From Sternotherus odoratus (Eukaryota; Chordata; Testudines; Kinosternidae), in the NCBI GenBank assembly GCA_032164245.1, contig JAVMKO010000021.1, positions 7,958,785 to 8,022,784 of the forward strand: a stretch of 64,000 nucleotides of DNA, read 5' to 3'. The position numbers and the translations under genes were made by a program. This document shows, piece by piece, positions 13,901 to 29,860 of this stretch; position 1 is the stretch's first letter; every line of letters starts with the position of its first letter. The notes under the pieces are model-generated. The model was not told the DNA's origin. It saw nothing but the letters and a program-made list of their open reading frames with translations, and did no database searches.

Positions 13901-15300
13901 ATGTTCATTAAGAAGAAGACTAAACACACACGCGCGCAGAAGAGCAACTTTCAACACGAGCCTGTTTGGATCCGTTTTAATACGTAACCAAATCATTCAC
14001 AGATATTTGATCACTGAAAAATCACAAATCGGCTTGGAAAGCACAAGGGGGAAAATGTTAAGCGTCGTGAAATTGACATGGGTTTCTTCTGTTTAACAAA
14101 CACTGCAAGGTTGGCTCCTTAGTCCATTTTCTATATTAGAATTCTGTAGGAAAGGATCAACGGAAACAATCGTATACAGTGAAATCGATAAAAGGTTCCA
14201 GGGAATGGATAGAAACTGGAGGGAGTTGGAAGACAAAAGCCCCGAATCCAGTTCAATGTGTCGGTGCTGCCTTAGCCTTCTTTCAGTCTCTACGACCTCA
14301 GAAGAAAAGAGTCTTGTGACCAGTGTTTATTTATGATGGGGTTGTTTTTTTAACATGGTCCAACGAACAGCTTACCCACCCCCGAATCTAAACAGTTTCT
14401 GATCGGGTGTAGACTGAATGGCTTGCTATAGAAAACACGGCACGTCCCATAAAGGAATCTGTAAAACCGACCGGCCACTCTGTAGAAGTAAAGTAATTGA
14501 TTCACCTCCGTGGACATGATTGTACAGAAAAGTAACGTCCTTTTATAAATAAGTCAGCAGTTATACTATGTGTGACTTCATTTCATAAAACACATTGGTC
14601 ATCGCTGTGCTAAAAATGTGACAAAAACAGGATTTGATTTTAGAGACTATTCTGCGGTGCATTTCGTTGTAGCAGTTTTGTATTTTATTAGAAAGACGAC
14701 TCTTCTGTAAAAAAAAACCTGTATGCAAACATGAAACAAAAACTACAAACGATCATTTAATTTTATTCTCACAGAATCGGATTCATTTTGTCCCTACAGA
14801 TTTTCTTGTTAAAATCCCATTTTGAAAACGTGTATTTCCCTGGTTTAAAATCCAAACCAGCGCATCGGGAATGATCCTTACTGTTTTCAGAGTTGCTAAA
14901 ATAGACGGTTTTTTAAAAGGATAATAGTCAATAGGACTTCGTTCTGAAAGGATCGGCGTTTCTATTGTGTCCATTTCATTTTGGGAAAGTAAGGTAGGGG
15001 AGGAAGCATGTTAATAAAATAAAGGTTCCCCAAAACTCTTTTGCACAAAGTATTCTTAGGTTCAGGTGTCAATTTCCGCCTGAAAATGCGTTACACAGTG
15101 GCTAACGCTGTCAGACCTGTTGCAGGTATTCAGACTAATACTGAGGGCTGTCGGTTGGGTTCTTTTGATGTTCCGTACGCCGCAGGTAGTTGATCATTAG
15201 TAAACAATCCCCTGTATCTTTTTCCTTTGGGGCCGGACCATTTTAACTCCCCTTAGCAAATCTGCCAGTCTCACTGCTATCTCGCTAGCTACAGGGGCTG
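10900..15300. other. Repeat-poor block upstream of P2, possible regulatory DNA
   Basis: Unlike the DNA before and after, this stretch shows no recognisable CR1, MIR, Penelope or DNA-element copy. It alternates AT-rich segments carrying homeodomain-type words (TTAATTAATTAAT at about 11,380-11,392) with a CpG-rich patch at 12,830-13,420. Open frames of up to 155 codons overlap one another on both strands in the GC-rich part and resemble no family I know. The stretch is best read as non-coding, possibly enhancer-bearing. Confidence 0.4.
12830..13420. promoter_or_regulatory. CpG-rich patch about 3.3 kb before the P2 start codon
   Basis: CpG dinucleotides and G/C runs are clearly enriched compared with the neighbours, for example around 13,195-13,260. 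It could be a secondary CpG island, an alternative promoter or an enhancer. No TATA box or exon can be assigned. Confidence 0.35.
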
Positions 15301-15377
15301 GCACCGCTCTGAGGTCTCTTGGAGAGGCCGAGGCTAATTCTGACCATTTATTTTTTGAAATCGCGGGACCCTTTTGG

Positions 15378-15450
15378 AGGCAGCTACGCGGCTGTCACCC
15401 ACTCGGCTTCGGACGCGTTTTGCCGGTGGGTGACAGCCGTGTAGCTGCCT
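15378..15450 (+). ncRNA. Near-perfect 25-bp hairpin of precursor-miRNA size upstream of P2
   Basis: Arms 15,378-15,402 and 15,426-15,450 are inverted copies with one difference, separated by 23 bases. In a + strand transcript that difference is a G-U wobble, so all 25 positions pair. In the opposite strand it is an A-C mismatch. A second short inverted pair (CTCGGCTTC near 15,402 and GAAGCCGAG at 15,452-15,460) overlaps the loop and 3' flank, giving an alternative fold. I do not recognise a known miRNA. A recent inverted duplication or a DNA-level cruciform is equally possible. Confidence 0.4.
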
Positions 15451-15599
15451 AGAAGCCGAGTTTGCAGGGTGGTAATTTAGAACCACTCGCAGGGTACGAG
15501 CCACGTGTCTCTGCAGCGTTTGGGGGAGAATCAGAGTGAGACAATTGCCGCATGCGGCGTGTGGCATCCGCCCTTGCGGGCTCTTTTTGCTCCGTCCCG

Positions 15600-19659
<4,060 letters not shown>

Positions 19660-20510
19660 TAACTATACAATGCTTTGATTTTCAAGCAACCTCAAATCAG
19701 CTCTGTGTAGCTGTGGAATGGCCTTCTAAAGCATGGGGGGGGGAAGGGGAAATAATTGATAACTCTGTGTGATTTCACACAAGGCACCGCAATGCCAGCT
19801 TTTGAAATGAGCACTGCGGGACTCAATGAAGTCAATGGAGGTTTTGCCTCTGCTGTCGATGGAATCAGAATTGGGCCCATTCTGTTATTATTAGAATCAG
19901 TAAATGCTGGATTCTGCTGTTTTGCATTACAGCTATTCTTTGGGCTTTACCTCATTTATGCACATAAATCAAGAGGGAAATTAGTCTATTTTTAACAGAC
20001 ACAGCTGTTGATTATTGTAACCTCAATCTACTCTCTTTTGTCTCTCACCCTTTCACACTGAAATTGCACAAAAAGACGAATCCATTTTTCCAGACTGATG
20101 CAAAGCCCATTAAAATCTATGAAAAGATCCCCATTGGATTAGTCCATAAATGGATAGCAGCATAAAGGTCCAAATGGCTCTTCAGTACCACTTCAAACAC
20201 AGTCACTTATCCTGCGTCTGGTCAGGATTTATGGGATGGGAAGTAAATATTTTCAGTGACTGGACATTGTCAGCACAAGCTTATTATTATTACTAGCGCT
20301 TGCAGATGGAGAGTTTGAAGTGTGACTAATACTATTCCCCTACCCTAGCCTCACCCCTCAAAGAAAAAGGAGTTATTAGTAAAATATATCATTTAATATT
20401 ATAATCCATTTATGGTTCTTCCAGGTTAAATGCTGCACTTATTAGGAGACGAGATAAACAAAAAAAAGATTTGAAACTTTTGTGAGAAGAAATTCCAGAG
20501 TGCAGTAATT

Positions 20511-20745
20511 ATCTTGATATAGAGAATCAGAGAGGTAGCCGTGTTAGTCTGGAATAGCAGAGGTAACAAAGTCCTGTGGCACCTTAAAGACTAACTATAA
20601 AGTTTTGAAGCATAAGCTTTCGTGGGCTAATACCCACTTCGTCGGATGCAAGCAGTGGGTATTAGCCCACGAAAGCTTATGCTTCAAAACTTTATAGTTA
20701 GTCTTTAAGGTGCCACAGGACTTTGTTACCTCTATCTTGATATAG
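20511..20745 (+). mobile_element. Palindromic Penelope-like tail insertion with 12-bp target duplication
   Basis: The direct repeat ATCTTGATATAG at 20,511-20,522 and 20,734-20,745 flanks the whole unit. Inside, an antisense Penelope-type tail (20,523-20,654) is followed by a sense partial tail. Perfect inverted arms of 79 bp lie at 20,559-20,637 and 20,655-20,733, with a 17-base spacer. One duplication around the whole palindrome indicates a single insertion event. The tail sequence is the same as in the copy at 29,326. Confidence 0.88.
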
Positions 20746-20759
20746 TTTCATATTCTAAA

Positions 20760-21055
20760 GGTGTAAGGCTAACCTCATTGTTAAATTTAATAGTTATAGG
20801 ACATCAAAGCAAGACAAGTTCAAATTAGAAACAAAGTGCAACTTTTTAAGTGAAAAAACTATTTACCATTGGAACAAACTACCAAGAGAAGTCTTCAGAG
20901 CAAGACTGCATAGAAGATATACTTTAGTCAAGCAGATTATTAGTCAATGCAGGACTAACTGGATAAAATTCTATGGCCTATGATATACAAGAGTCAAACT
21001 AGATGATCTGATGAGCACTTCTGGTCTTAAAAAGCTATGACACTATAATTGAACC
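20760..21055 (+). mobile_element. CR1 LINE 3' end, sense
   Basis: Diverged CR1 3' end, with ACCATTGGAACAAACTACCAAG, then CTATGGCCTATGATATACA and AACTAGATGATCTGATGA in the order expected for turtle CR1 3' regions. The coding frame is broken. Confidence 0.75.
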
Positions 21056-21734
21056 TTAAACTAATTATAATGCAGCAGACTACAAGCCAGCTTTTAAAAG
21101 CAACCATCAATGAAATGTTATTGTGCTATATCATGAACTACAATTCTAAAAGTGAATCCCCTTAACTAGACTGCAGGCCAGACAACTTTGGAAGGCAAGC
21201 ATTATATCCCTTTCTGTCATGGATTATTAATTACAGCCATATTTGACATTGAATTTTAAAATGTCATCACCAGTAAACACTGCCGATTGAAGCAGGTCGT
21301 TCTTCTCAAAAAGTTAAACCCAATATTTTAATGGCCATATGGCAGTGTTTTCTCCAGCTTTCCAAATGTATACATACAAATGTCAAAGATATTTTGACTT
21401 CTCGCCATTAATTAAAACCAGTGATGTTAAAAATTATTTGCATGTAATAATTGTTTACTGGTTACTCTTTATGAAACTTGAATAGTTTACATTCTTTCAG
21501 AATTTCCCTTTTTCTGTTGGCTCCTTTTCCAAGTGGCAGATTTTCTTTAAAACTCTCCACTTAACTGGCTGCAGGTTGATGGATGGAAAATGTTTTTCTT
21601 TTATGAATTCAGCTTTCATTTCTGTAGTCAATTATTCTCCTAGCCTCTCTCTTTTTTTCATCTCTCTTACACAAATTTCCAGCCACAATGAGTAAATGAG
21701 GAGTCCTCTGTGACTTGAAGTTTTAAAATCAAGA

Positions 21735-21865
21735 TTTGAGGACTTCAGTAGCTCAGCAGGAGGTTAGGGGCCTGTTATATGAGTGGGTGGGTGAGGTTGT
21801 GTGGCCTGGGATGTGCAGGAAGTCAGCCTAGATGATCCTTCTTGCCCTATGAATCGAACCCAATC
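21735..21865 (+). mobile_element. SINE with CR1-like tail
   Basis: The order GACTTCAGTAGCTCAGCAGG, GAGTGGGTGGGTGAGG, GTGTGGCCTGGGATGTGCAG, AGCCTAGATGATCCTTCTTG matches a short interspersed element common in turtles. The TAGCTCAG near the start resembles a tRNA A box. Confidence 0.7.
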
Positions 21866-22889
21866 TCAGCCTGGCTCTTGAATTCATGATTAACTTTCCT
21901 CCCCCGAGTTCCCATGTTCATGCTCTGAAACAACAGGAGTTCACTGTCTCTTGAAAGAACTTAGGTATACAGTCTGTCTCCCACCCAAACCATGGACCCG
22001 ATCAAAGCCCATGAAAATCAGTGGAAGGGCCCCCATTGGCTTCAATGGGTTTTGGATCCGGTCCCATGACTTAAGCACATATGTCAAGATTAGACCCTAA
22101 CATCTTCATCTTGTGCTGAATAATGGGGAGAATCCAGCTTTCCTTGAGCAGCAAGGAAGTCAGTAGACATTTGGGGAGGGTAGAAGCAAGAATGCGCAAC
22201 CCGGGCCCAATGGCCAAACTCTTCTCTCTTTGATCTAAAATAACTCAACTAACCTCAGTGGAGTTACTTGGAATCTGTCCTGGAATGTGTGTCTGTTTTC
22301 TAATCTATCTATACCTCCCTTATCCATATGGCATGTGAAAGTACATACATACATGCTTAACTTTAAGCATGTGCCTACAATTGAGCACCATGCATAAGCG
22401 CTTTCCTCAATAGCGAGTCTGAGAGCAGAATTTGGCCAAATATCTTTTTTTTTTAAATAACGATAGAAATTATTTCTGTCAGGTTTCTGCTTTCTCGGTC
22501 CCGCACTGCTTCCTCCTATTGGAGCTTTTCAATCTCTAAGAAGGCCAGATTCTGCGCTGGTCTACACCAACAGAAACCTGGAGTGTTGTATGCGAGCAGA
22601 ATTTGGGCCTCTGATTCATATATGTTTTCATATCAGCTATGATAGAGATGCATGAATTGTATGTGTAAAACCTGATTAGACAGAATCTACTCCAAGATCT
22701 CATCATACCAGATTGTGGTATATTATTATTATTAGTAGTAATAAGGTAACACCGATAGGCACAAATAAAGATCGGTGCCTCCTTATTCCAGGAGCTGCAG
22801 AGACACATGGCAAAAAAGTTTACAATCATAGAGTGGAGTGAAAGAAAAATATTCTTAGCCCCATTTTACAGATGGAAAACAGAGGTACA

Positions 22890-23145
22890 GAGACCCCCTT
22901 ACCATGCCTCTCAGAGCAGCAGGAGCTCAGGACCCACCGGAGACAGCCCTACCTCTGCAGCGCTGCCTGGCTGTAGCTGCGGGCCAGAGCGCTGCCCATG
23001 CGGGGAGCTGAGGCTCCAGGGGAGGGGAGAAAGGTGGGGGAGGGGCCGAAGCAGCTTCTACGGTTGGGAGATCAGGGGCCGGTCAGGAAGGGCCCGCAGG
23101 CTGGATGTGGCCCGCGGACTGTAGTTTGCCCACCCCTGTTCTAAT
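22890..23145. repeat. GC-rich interspersed repeat fragment
   Basis: The segment is far richer in G+C than its intron surroundings. It ends GGATGTGGCCCGCGGACTG then AGTTTGCCCACCCCTG, which I associate with a reptile DNA-element end. The open frame of 105 codons here is not a gene. Confidence 0.5.
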
Positions 23146-23334
23146 CTGTCATCAAAGAAGGATGGGAATGAGTAAATTGATGCTGAGTAATAATAATAAT
23201 AATTTGCGCTATATAATGCAATTCATCTGAGGATCTTTACAGTGGTTTAGAAACATTAAGGATCACATAGTGCTATCAGATACAGGTTACTCCCATTGAA
23301 GACAATACCCCCAGAGAGGGAGAAAGTGTTATTA

Positions 23335-23465
23335 TGAACCCTATGTTACAGAGCGTGAAACTGAAATTCAGAGAAGTCAAGTAATTCATGTAAAATAGGC
23401 AGAGCTAGGAATAGAATGTTAAATCTCCTAAATATCCAGGTGATGCATTAGACCACAGACTCATA
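23335..23465 (-). repeat. MIR-like SINE, antisense
   Basis: Diverged copy with GAAACTGAAATTCAGAGAAGTC and GGCAGAGCTAGGAATAGAA in the antisense MIR order. Confidence 0.55.
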
Positions 23466-24724
23466 ATCTGAACGTTTTTGTTCATGTCTTTGTGCTAAGA
23501 TTCGTAACACATAATTTACTGGAAGACTTTTGTCTTCTGTTCTGTTTGAAAATTGCATGCGAGCAGACAGAAATTGTCTCTTATCTTATTGCCTATATTT
23601 GAACTTGCTCCATGAATACATCCTGCCGATAATTTCTGATCTGTAAATTGTTTCACTGAGGGTATTTCACTATGGGATGGTCTCACTGTGTTGGCTAGTT
23701 CTGATTGGATGCAAAGATCACGTCACGTTATTTGCGTTTCCTAGCCTGCATAAATGGAACTCTTAAACATAAGTTGTGAATGCAAAAACTTGCATTTGAT
23801 ACTGAAATTTACTTTGGGGGAAATTCACCTCCATGCAGAAAGGTGTTTGCACCATTTAAATCCTAATCTGAGATTTTAAGTGGTACCTGGGCTCTGTGCT
23901 GGCTGTCTGCATCAGGATGAATTTCACCCTTTCCACGAATATTCTCTAGTATCCACTTAAAATTAGCCATTTTCCCTGAACAATCCTGCAAAGAAATATT
24001 ATCAGTGGAATAGACATGAGATGTTAACCCACGGGGAGAGACTCCATGTTTTTAAAATTCTATGTGCTTTTAGATGAATAAACAATTTAATTGTAACGTT
24101 TGTTTTTGTCCCTGGCGTCAGAGGTGCGGAGAGTTTTTGAATAGGGCGTCCCTTTTAAATTATTGTAGACATCTACAAAATGATATTGGAACGAATGATT
24201 ATTTTTTGCTGTACAGTGTTTGCTCAGCTATTGTTTATGACAACCAGTGAAAACATGTGTGTGTGTGTGCAGTGAATGCATAAGGACCTAAGGGCAGTAA
24301 AATGGGATTTGTCTAGATGAGATATATGGTACCAAAAGTGCTTTGTGGCTGGTAGTCAAGGTGAAATGAGCAATACGCGCATAACACAAACTGTCCTGAG
24401 AGCTGGCAAGAGTAGTGTCCATTCTAACAATGGTTTTGTTAAATCCTGTATTCTGGCGAGACAGTGAGTCTGGTGATAATATCAGTGAGCCTCCACTGGT
24501 GCTGAGCGTAGTCCAGTCCATAAGGGCAGCTGTGATCTTATGGTTAGGGCGTCGGGCCTGGAATCAGGACTCCTGGTTTTCTCTTCTAAGCTCTGAGAGA
24601 GTATAGTCTAGCAGTCGGAGAAGGCAGTCGGGAGGCAAGATTCTTGGAGACAGATCTTCAGCTGGTGTCAACCAGGGCAGTTCCCACCAGCTGAGGATCT
24701 GTCCCTTGGGTTGCATTTTTGGTT

Positions 24725-24930
24725 GTGGAAGAGAGTGGTGCTTAGTGGTTAGAATGGTGAGGAAGGAGTTTGGAGACCTCATTTCCAGTCCTGGCTCTGA
24801 CGTTGAGTCACCCTGTGCCCTCGGCCAAGTCATTTAGCTTCTCCGTGGCTCTGTTTCCCTCTCAGTAAAACAAAGATAACGCTAGCACACCCCTTGGCCA
24901 AGTGCTTTCAGAGCTCTGGGTGAAACAAAG
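24725..24930 (+). repeat. MIR-like SINE, sense
   Basis: A tRNA-like start (GTGGTTAGAATGGTGAGG), then CCAGTCCTGGCTCTGACG, CCAAGTCATTTAGCTTCTCC and CTGTTTCCCTCTCAGTAAA follow the sense MIR order. A truncated similar start lies just before it at about 24,535-24,600. Confidence 0.7.
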
Positions 24931-25582
24931 TGTGTCTATATCAGTGTGAAATGTTGCTGCTGCGTTATCGACAAAGACACAGATGCTCCTGGAGCCATTT
25001 CACACAATTCTGATTTAAAAATAAACTATTAACTTGAAAAAATGTAAATTAACCCCTCACCCATAACATTGGCATTTTAAATTGTGTTTCTGTCAGCCGG
25101 TCTCCTGATCTAGGTCTCTCACCCCAGCACAGCTTGGTGCTGTATAGACAAGTAAGCAAATGAGTATGCTGCACCGACAATCTGAACAAGACAGATCATC
25201 AGAGCCTCAAACCCTCATTGGTCTGCTTTTGGTTTTGCAAAACTGAAAGCAAAGGGGATTGGTTTGGCTCCTGTTTCCTTTTTATCTCTGGCCCCAAAGT
25301 TCGGGGCCGTTCAGATGCACGGTTCAGCTCTGACGGCCCCTGTCTCTGGATAATGAGGTGAAGAACGACAACAGAATAAAGAACAAAGGGAGGGTGGGGA
25401 AGAGCAGAAAACAAGAGGCAAGAGAGGTCTGCTCAGAGAGGGACATTCATGCCAGTAAATTAAAAAAAAATCAGGGCTTCCTTATGCAAATATTGACTGC
25501 TGGCTGCAGTGCCAGTGAAGTTAATAGAATTGCACATGGTAGTAAGTACTACTCTTAGTAGTAAGTGTTTGCACAATCAGGC

Positions 25583-25645
<63 letters not shown>
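25583..25645. repeat. (ATCT)n tetranucleotide microsatellite
   Basis: About 15.8 uninterrupted units; likely to vary in length between individuals. Confidence 0.97.
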
Positions 25646-25977
25646 CTTATAATCCAAATGTATGTATCTATCATTTAAAAATACTTTATTTTTATGGGCC
25701 CAATTCTGGAACCCTGACTCACGCTGAGACATCTGCTCATGACCTGAGCACAAATAATGGCACGGATAATGGTTGCACAATGGGGCCCTGGGGCCCAGGT
25801 GCTTGGGAGCAAAGAGCTCCAGGTCTGAGTGTCATGATGGGAAGTGAGCTGGCAGCACTGGGTTTCGAGGCTGGATGTGCATGGGGAAGAGGAAATGCTC
25901 TGGCATATGGGAAGAAGGAAGCTGTACTAGGTAGAGGGGGAAAATAACCCCGGCTGTTATAATGTGTCAAAAAGGGT

Positions 25978-26048
25978 TAGGATCATAGAATTATAGAATC
26001 TCAGAGTTGGAAGGGCCCTCAGGAGATCATCTAGTCCAACCCCCTGCC
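25978..26048 (-). mobile_element. CR1 LINE 3' terminus, antisense
   Basis: ATCATAGAATTATAGAATCT, GAGTTGGAAGGGCCCTCAGG and ATCATCTAGTCCAACCCCCT are the antisense form of the CR1 3' end with its terminal octamer-like repeats. It lies about 300 bp before the 26,345 exon. Confidence 0.88.
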
Positions 26049-26292
26049 TGGTTCTGACTTTGATTCTGAAATGGGCCCAGTTCTCTCCTCGGGAGGTCTG
26101 TCATTGACTCCAGAGGGACCAGGCCCAGTTTCTTGGTACCTGCCAGCAACAAACAGTGCCTCACAAATTTAAATATATGGATCAGATGCTCCCTTCGTTT
26201 CATTTGTACAGCGGCATTTGTGGCTTCATGATTATTTCCGAAATCTGGGCCTAAGCTTTCCAAGCCTCAGGACGTAATCTTCTGCTTACTGA

Positions 26293-26598
<306 letters not shown>

Positions 26599-28249
26599 TG
26601 AGTCCGGTGCTGGCATGCCATGAGACCACTCCTAAGAGTCTGATTTACAGCATGTGCAGGGTTTCTTGGACAGGGTGAACACTGTAAGCACACACCAAAT
26701 ATGTGTGTTGACAGCTGCCTGTGTACAACCCTGTGTGCTTAAGCAAATAGCACTATGAATATGATCGGTGGGCTATGATTTTACTGCTCCGTCCCTTCCC
26801 TCGGGATGCCGGCAAATACTGCTGGCTTAAAAAAATAACCACTGGCTCAAATCCTGAGCAGTGCAGAGCACCTGCCAGTCTCATTGAAGTCAATGGTGCC
26901 CAGCGCCACTTAATAGTCCGACCCTAAGCAAGCCCATTTCTTTGCGCGTTTTTCTTAGATTATTAAAACAGAAAGCACTTTAAAAGCCCCATTTCTTTTT
27001 CATGGTTCGTTTTCTTTATGCGCTTCTCTCCATCAGAGTCGTGCAAAGCCCCGAAGCCAGTTGCTGCCTTTCGTTTATAGTCAGTTTCGCTTTCAGGTTC
27101 CCAGCACTTCAGTTAGCATGGGCTGTTCATTTGTTTCAAAAACTCTCCGCACTGCTCAGTCATGGAAACACCTTTGAGGTTTTGTTTTGATCCAATGTCA
27201 ATTCTGGACAAAGCTGAGTTGAGGGCATCTCAAATCCACCTGGTGACTTGCCCCGGGCTGGTTTGGGCCTTCCTAGATTTGCATGGCTGCTCCGTTGAAT
27301 TTAGGAGGGCTGGGAGAGTCCTCTGCGTTCATGAGATGGAAGAATTCTTCCAGTGTTGGTATTTATTTGCACTGCAGTAGCACCAAGGAGCCCCAGTCAT
27401 GAACAGTGTGTGCAGAGGTGATGTGTGTGTGTGTGGGGAGGGGGTCATGTGCCACACCCCCCCCCCCCCCGATTTCTTAATTGGCTTGTACTGAACATGC
27501 TCACATGGACTGAGCATGCTTAGTAACATTTGCTGAAGCCACTGCCCTCACTCTGCCCCCTCCCCTCCACCCCCCGGTCATCTCTGGCAGAATAACACTA
27601 CGGTAGACTCTCAATTATCCAGGATGATAGGGAAAAAGGAGTTTGAGGTGCAAGTAGGCTTGATGTGGTAGTTACTGTTTGAAATGATCAGAGTCCAGGT
27701 GATGCCAGTGTTTTAAGCAACAATGTTTTCCCCCCTCCTATTACAGTGGTGCTCTAACTGGGGCCCTATTGTGTCTGGCCATGTACGTACACATAGTAAG
27801 AAACAGCCCCGGCCTGAGCAATTTGTAATATAAATAGACAAAAGGTGGGAGAGGAGTTTGGATAAGGTCATACTCAGGTTTCGAACCTAGGTCTGCTGAC
27901 AATCCAGCCAAGGCCCAATCCGCGAGGCCGTGCTGCCTCTTTTAACAAAAACTTCCATAGTTCGTATTTTTACAGTTTGGTTGTGTTTGATTGACTCCAA
28001 TAATCAGCACTTGCCAACAAGCAAACGGAATCATTTCCACTCTTCCTTTGAATTTCAATATGGGGATTGAATTAAAGATTCTTAATGGTCTGAAGGTAAC
28101 TTTGTGGTGTGTGAACTAAGATTTCCTAACTGGCTGGGTTACTACTGTGGGCTTCGGTCAGAGGCAATGTCTCTCCTTGTTTTGTTTGTATGCATACATT
28201 GCAGTTACTTTGCTGTAAAACTCATGGCTTATCATCATCCTCTTCTGGT

Positions 28250-28440
28250 GGTAGTGTCTAGTGGGTAGACTCCTGGACTGGGACTCAGAAGACCCGAATT
28301 CTATTCCTGGTTTTGACACTGGGTGATGTTGGGCAACTCACTCTTTATGCCTCAGTTTCCCCCTCTATAGAATGGGGATAATAATCCTGACCTCCTTTGT
28401 GAAGCAGTTTGAGATGTATTGATTAGAGATTAGTATTCTT
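28250..28440 (+). repeat. MIR-like SINE, sense
   Basis: CTAGTGGGTAGACTCCTGG, CCCGAATTCTATTCCTGG, TGGGCAACTCACTC, CCTCAGTTTCCCCCTC and AATGGGGATAATAATCC follow the complete sense MIR order. Confidence 0.8.
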
Positions 28441-28967
28441 ATTATTAATCCCCCGTTTCTGGCCATTAGCTGATCACAGCAAGGCTAACAATGGTCTCCC
28501 CCCACCCGACCCATCTCCAGCATTGTACGGTTGGCAGAAAGCTTTGCGTTTGTTCCTTCTCTTGCAGCACCAGGCGTTGCCAGTGCTGGAAGCGGGGATA
28601 CAGGTCATTGGGCCAGCCGGGTATGGAAGGAAAGCCATCTTTAGTCCTAAAAGAATCAGCCATTTGTATCAGGAGCCTGGGAAATCCCAGGGTATCATTT
28701 TCTGAGATTTCTGAGCCATTTTCGGAGAGAGTTCCGCATGCAAATGTTTTTGTAGGGTTTTCAATCAGAAATACGTCCTAGCCCCTGTACACACAATATT
28801 ATCACCAGCCTGCAGGAATGGGTGTGGAGTACCTCTGAGGCCACCCATATAGGCTGGGACTGAGGTTTTGATTTTTTTTTTCATCCCCAATCCACATGTC
28901 TTTTGAACATCGAGTTTTGGCTTATGTTTGCTCTCTGCACCTGTATCCTCGAGCATATCTTTTAACT

Positions 28968-29142
28968 AGAGCTGTGCTCAGATCCCAACCCCAGATCAGA
29001 ACATCCCCTGCATTTTAAGGAGAGGAATCTGCATCCAGGAGATTTCGAAAGTTTTTTTGTTCCGATTTGGAATGTAAACAAGTTTTGAAATGTTAGAATT
29101 TCTCGCAGAACTGAAATGCTGAGTTTCAGCCAGCTCTAATAA
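28968..29142. repeat. Diverged DNA-element copy with AGAGCTG...CAGCTCT ends
   Basis: The segment starts CTAGAGCTGTGCTCAG and ends GAGTTTCAGCCAGCTCTAA, short inverted ends around an A/T-rich interior. A similar element occupies about 31,948-32,330. Non-autonomous hAT-type origin is a guess from these ends. Confidence 0.45.
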
Positions 29143-29325
29143 CTACATATGCTCCTGTAGCTACATTAGGTTAGAGTTATACTAAAACCCAGGAGCTGCG
29201 GGTTGCGCTGGAAGTTGAAATCTGGCCTGTGGGGTGAATGTTGCAGCGGAGGTGTCTACATCTGCTCTTTACCTGTTTGAATCCCGTAAGAGCCAAAGAG
29301 TCGGGACGATGTATTCAAGTCATCA

Positions 29326-29460
29326 AGAATCAGAGAGGTAGCCGTGTTAGTCTGGAATAGCAGAGGTAACAAAGTCCTGTGGCACCTTAAAGACTAACTA
29401 TAAAGTTTTGAAGCATAAGCTTTCGTGGGCTAATACCCACTTCGTCGGATGCAAGCAGTG
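29326..29460 (-). mobile_element. Penelope-like element tail with hammerhead-like core
   Basis: On the + strand it reads AGAATCAGAGAGGTAGCCGT and ends GGATGCAAGCAGTGG, identical over its shared length to the antisense half at 20,523-20,654. The sense strand is minus. There it carries CCGACGA, a 6-bp stem with ATTA loop, GAAA, and GC-TTAT-GC, a hammerhead-like layout. No clear target duplication was found. Confidence 0.8.
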
Positions 29461-29737
29461 GAAGTGAACAAGGCTCTCATTTTCAAAGGGATCTTTATCT
29501 GGTCCCTAATTTTGCACAAATGGCAGGCACACATCACAAGAGAATGTAGTAGCTGATCTAATGAGTTGCAGGAAGTTGGATTGGGCAATTCTCTCGTTTG
29601 CACCTACAGTTTCCCCAGCAATCAGTCCTGTGTGCAAAACTGTGTGCAGGAAATGTGAGAGGGTGGGATTTGAAAAATAGGCCATTCAACTAACCTGATG
29701 GGAACTTTTACAGCATGTGTCCCCCCTCAACATGACT

Positions 29738-29860
29738 AGGGTGACCAGATGTTCCGATTTTATAGGGAAAGTCCCGATACTTGTGGCTTTTTCTTATATA
29801 GGCTCCTATTACCTCCCTCCCCCATCCCGATTTTTCACACTTGCTGTCTGGTCAGTTTAG
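29738..29860 (+). mobile_element. Small hAT-like element, copy A
   Basis: It begins AGGGTGACCAGATGTTCCG and ends TGCTGTCTGGTCA, with the shared interior TTTTTCTTATATAGGCTCCT. Related copies lie at 34,879, 45,759 and 63,930, all in the same orientation. No coding capacity. Confidence 0.8.

Noticed and set aside
20523..20654. Reading this repeat as a tRNA-Lys-type tortoise SINE
   Set aside because: No good A box/B box pair is present. The same sequence is the tail of a Penelope-like copy at 33,437 and is joined to a GIY-YIG fragment at 58,994-59,128.
25583..25645. CRISPR-like array
   Set aside because: It is a simple ATCT microsatellite in eukaryotic DNA without spacers. The other tandem repeats also lack the repeat-spacer pattern.
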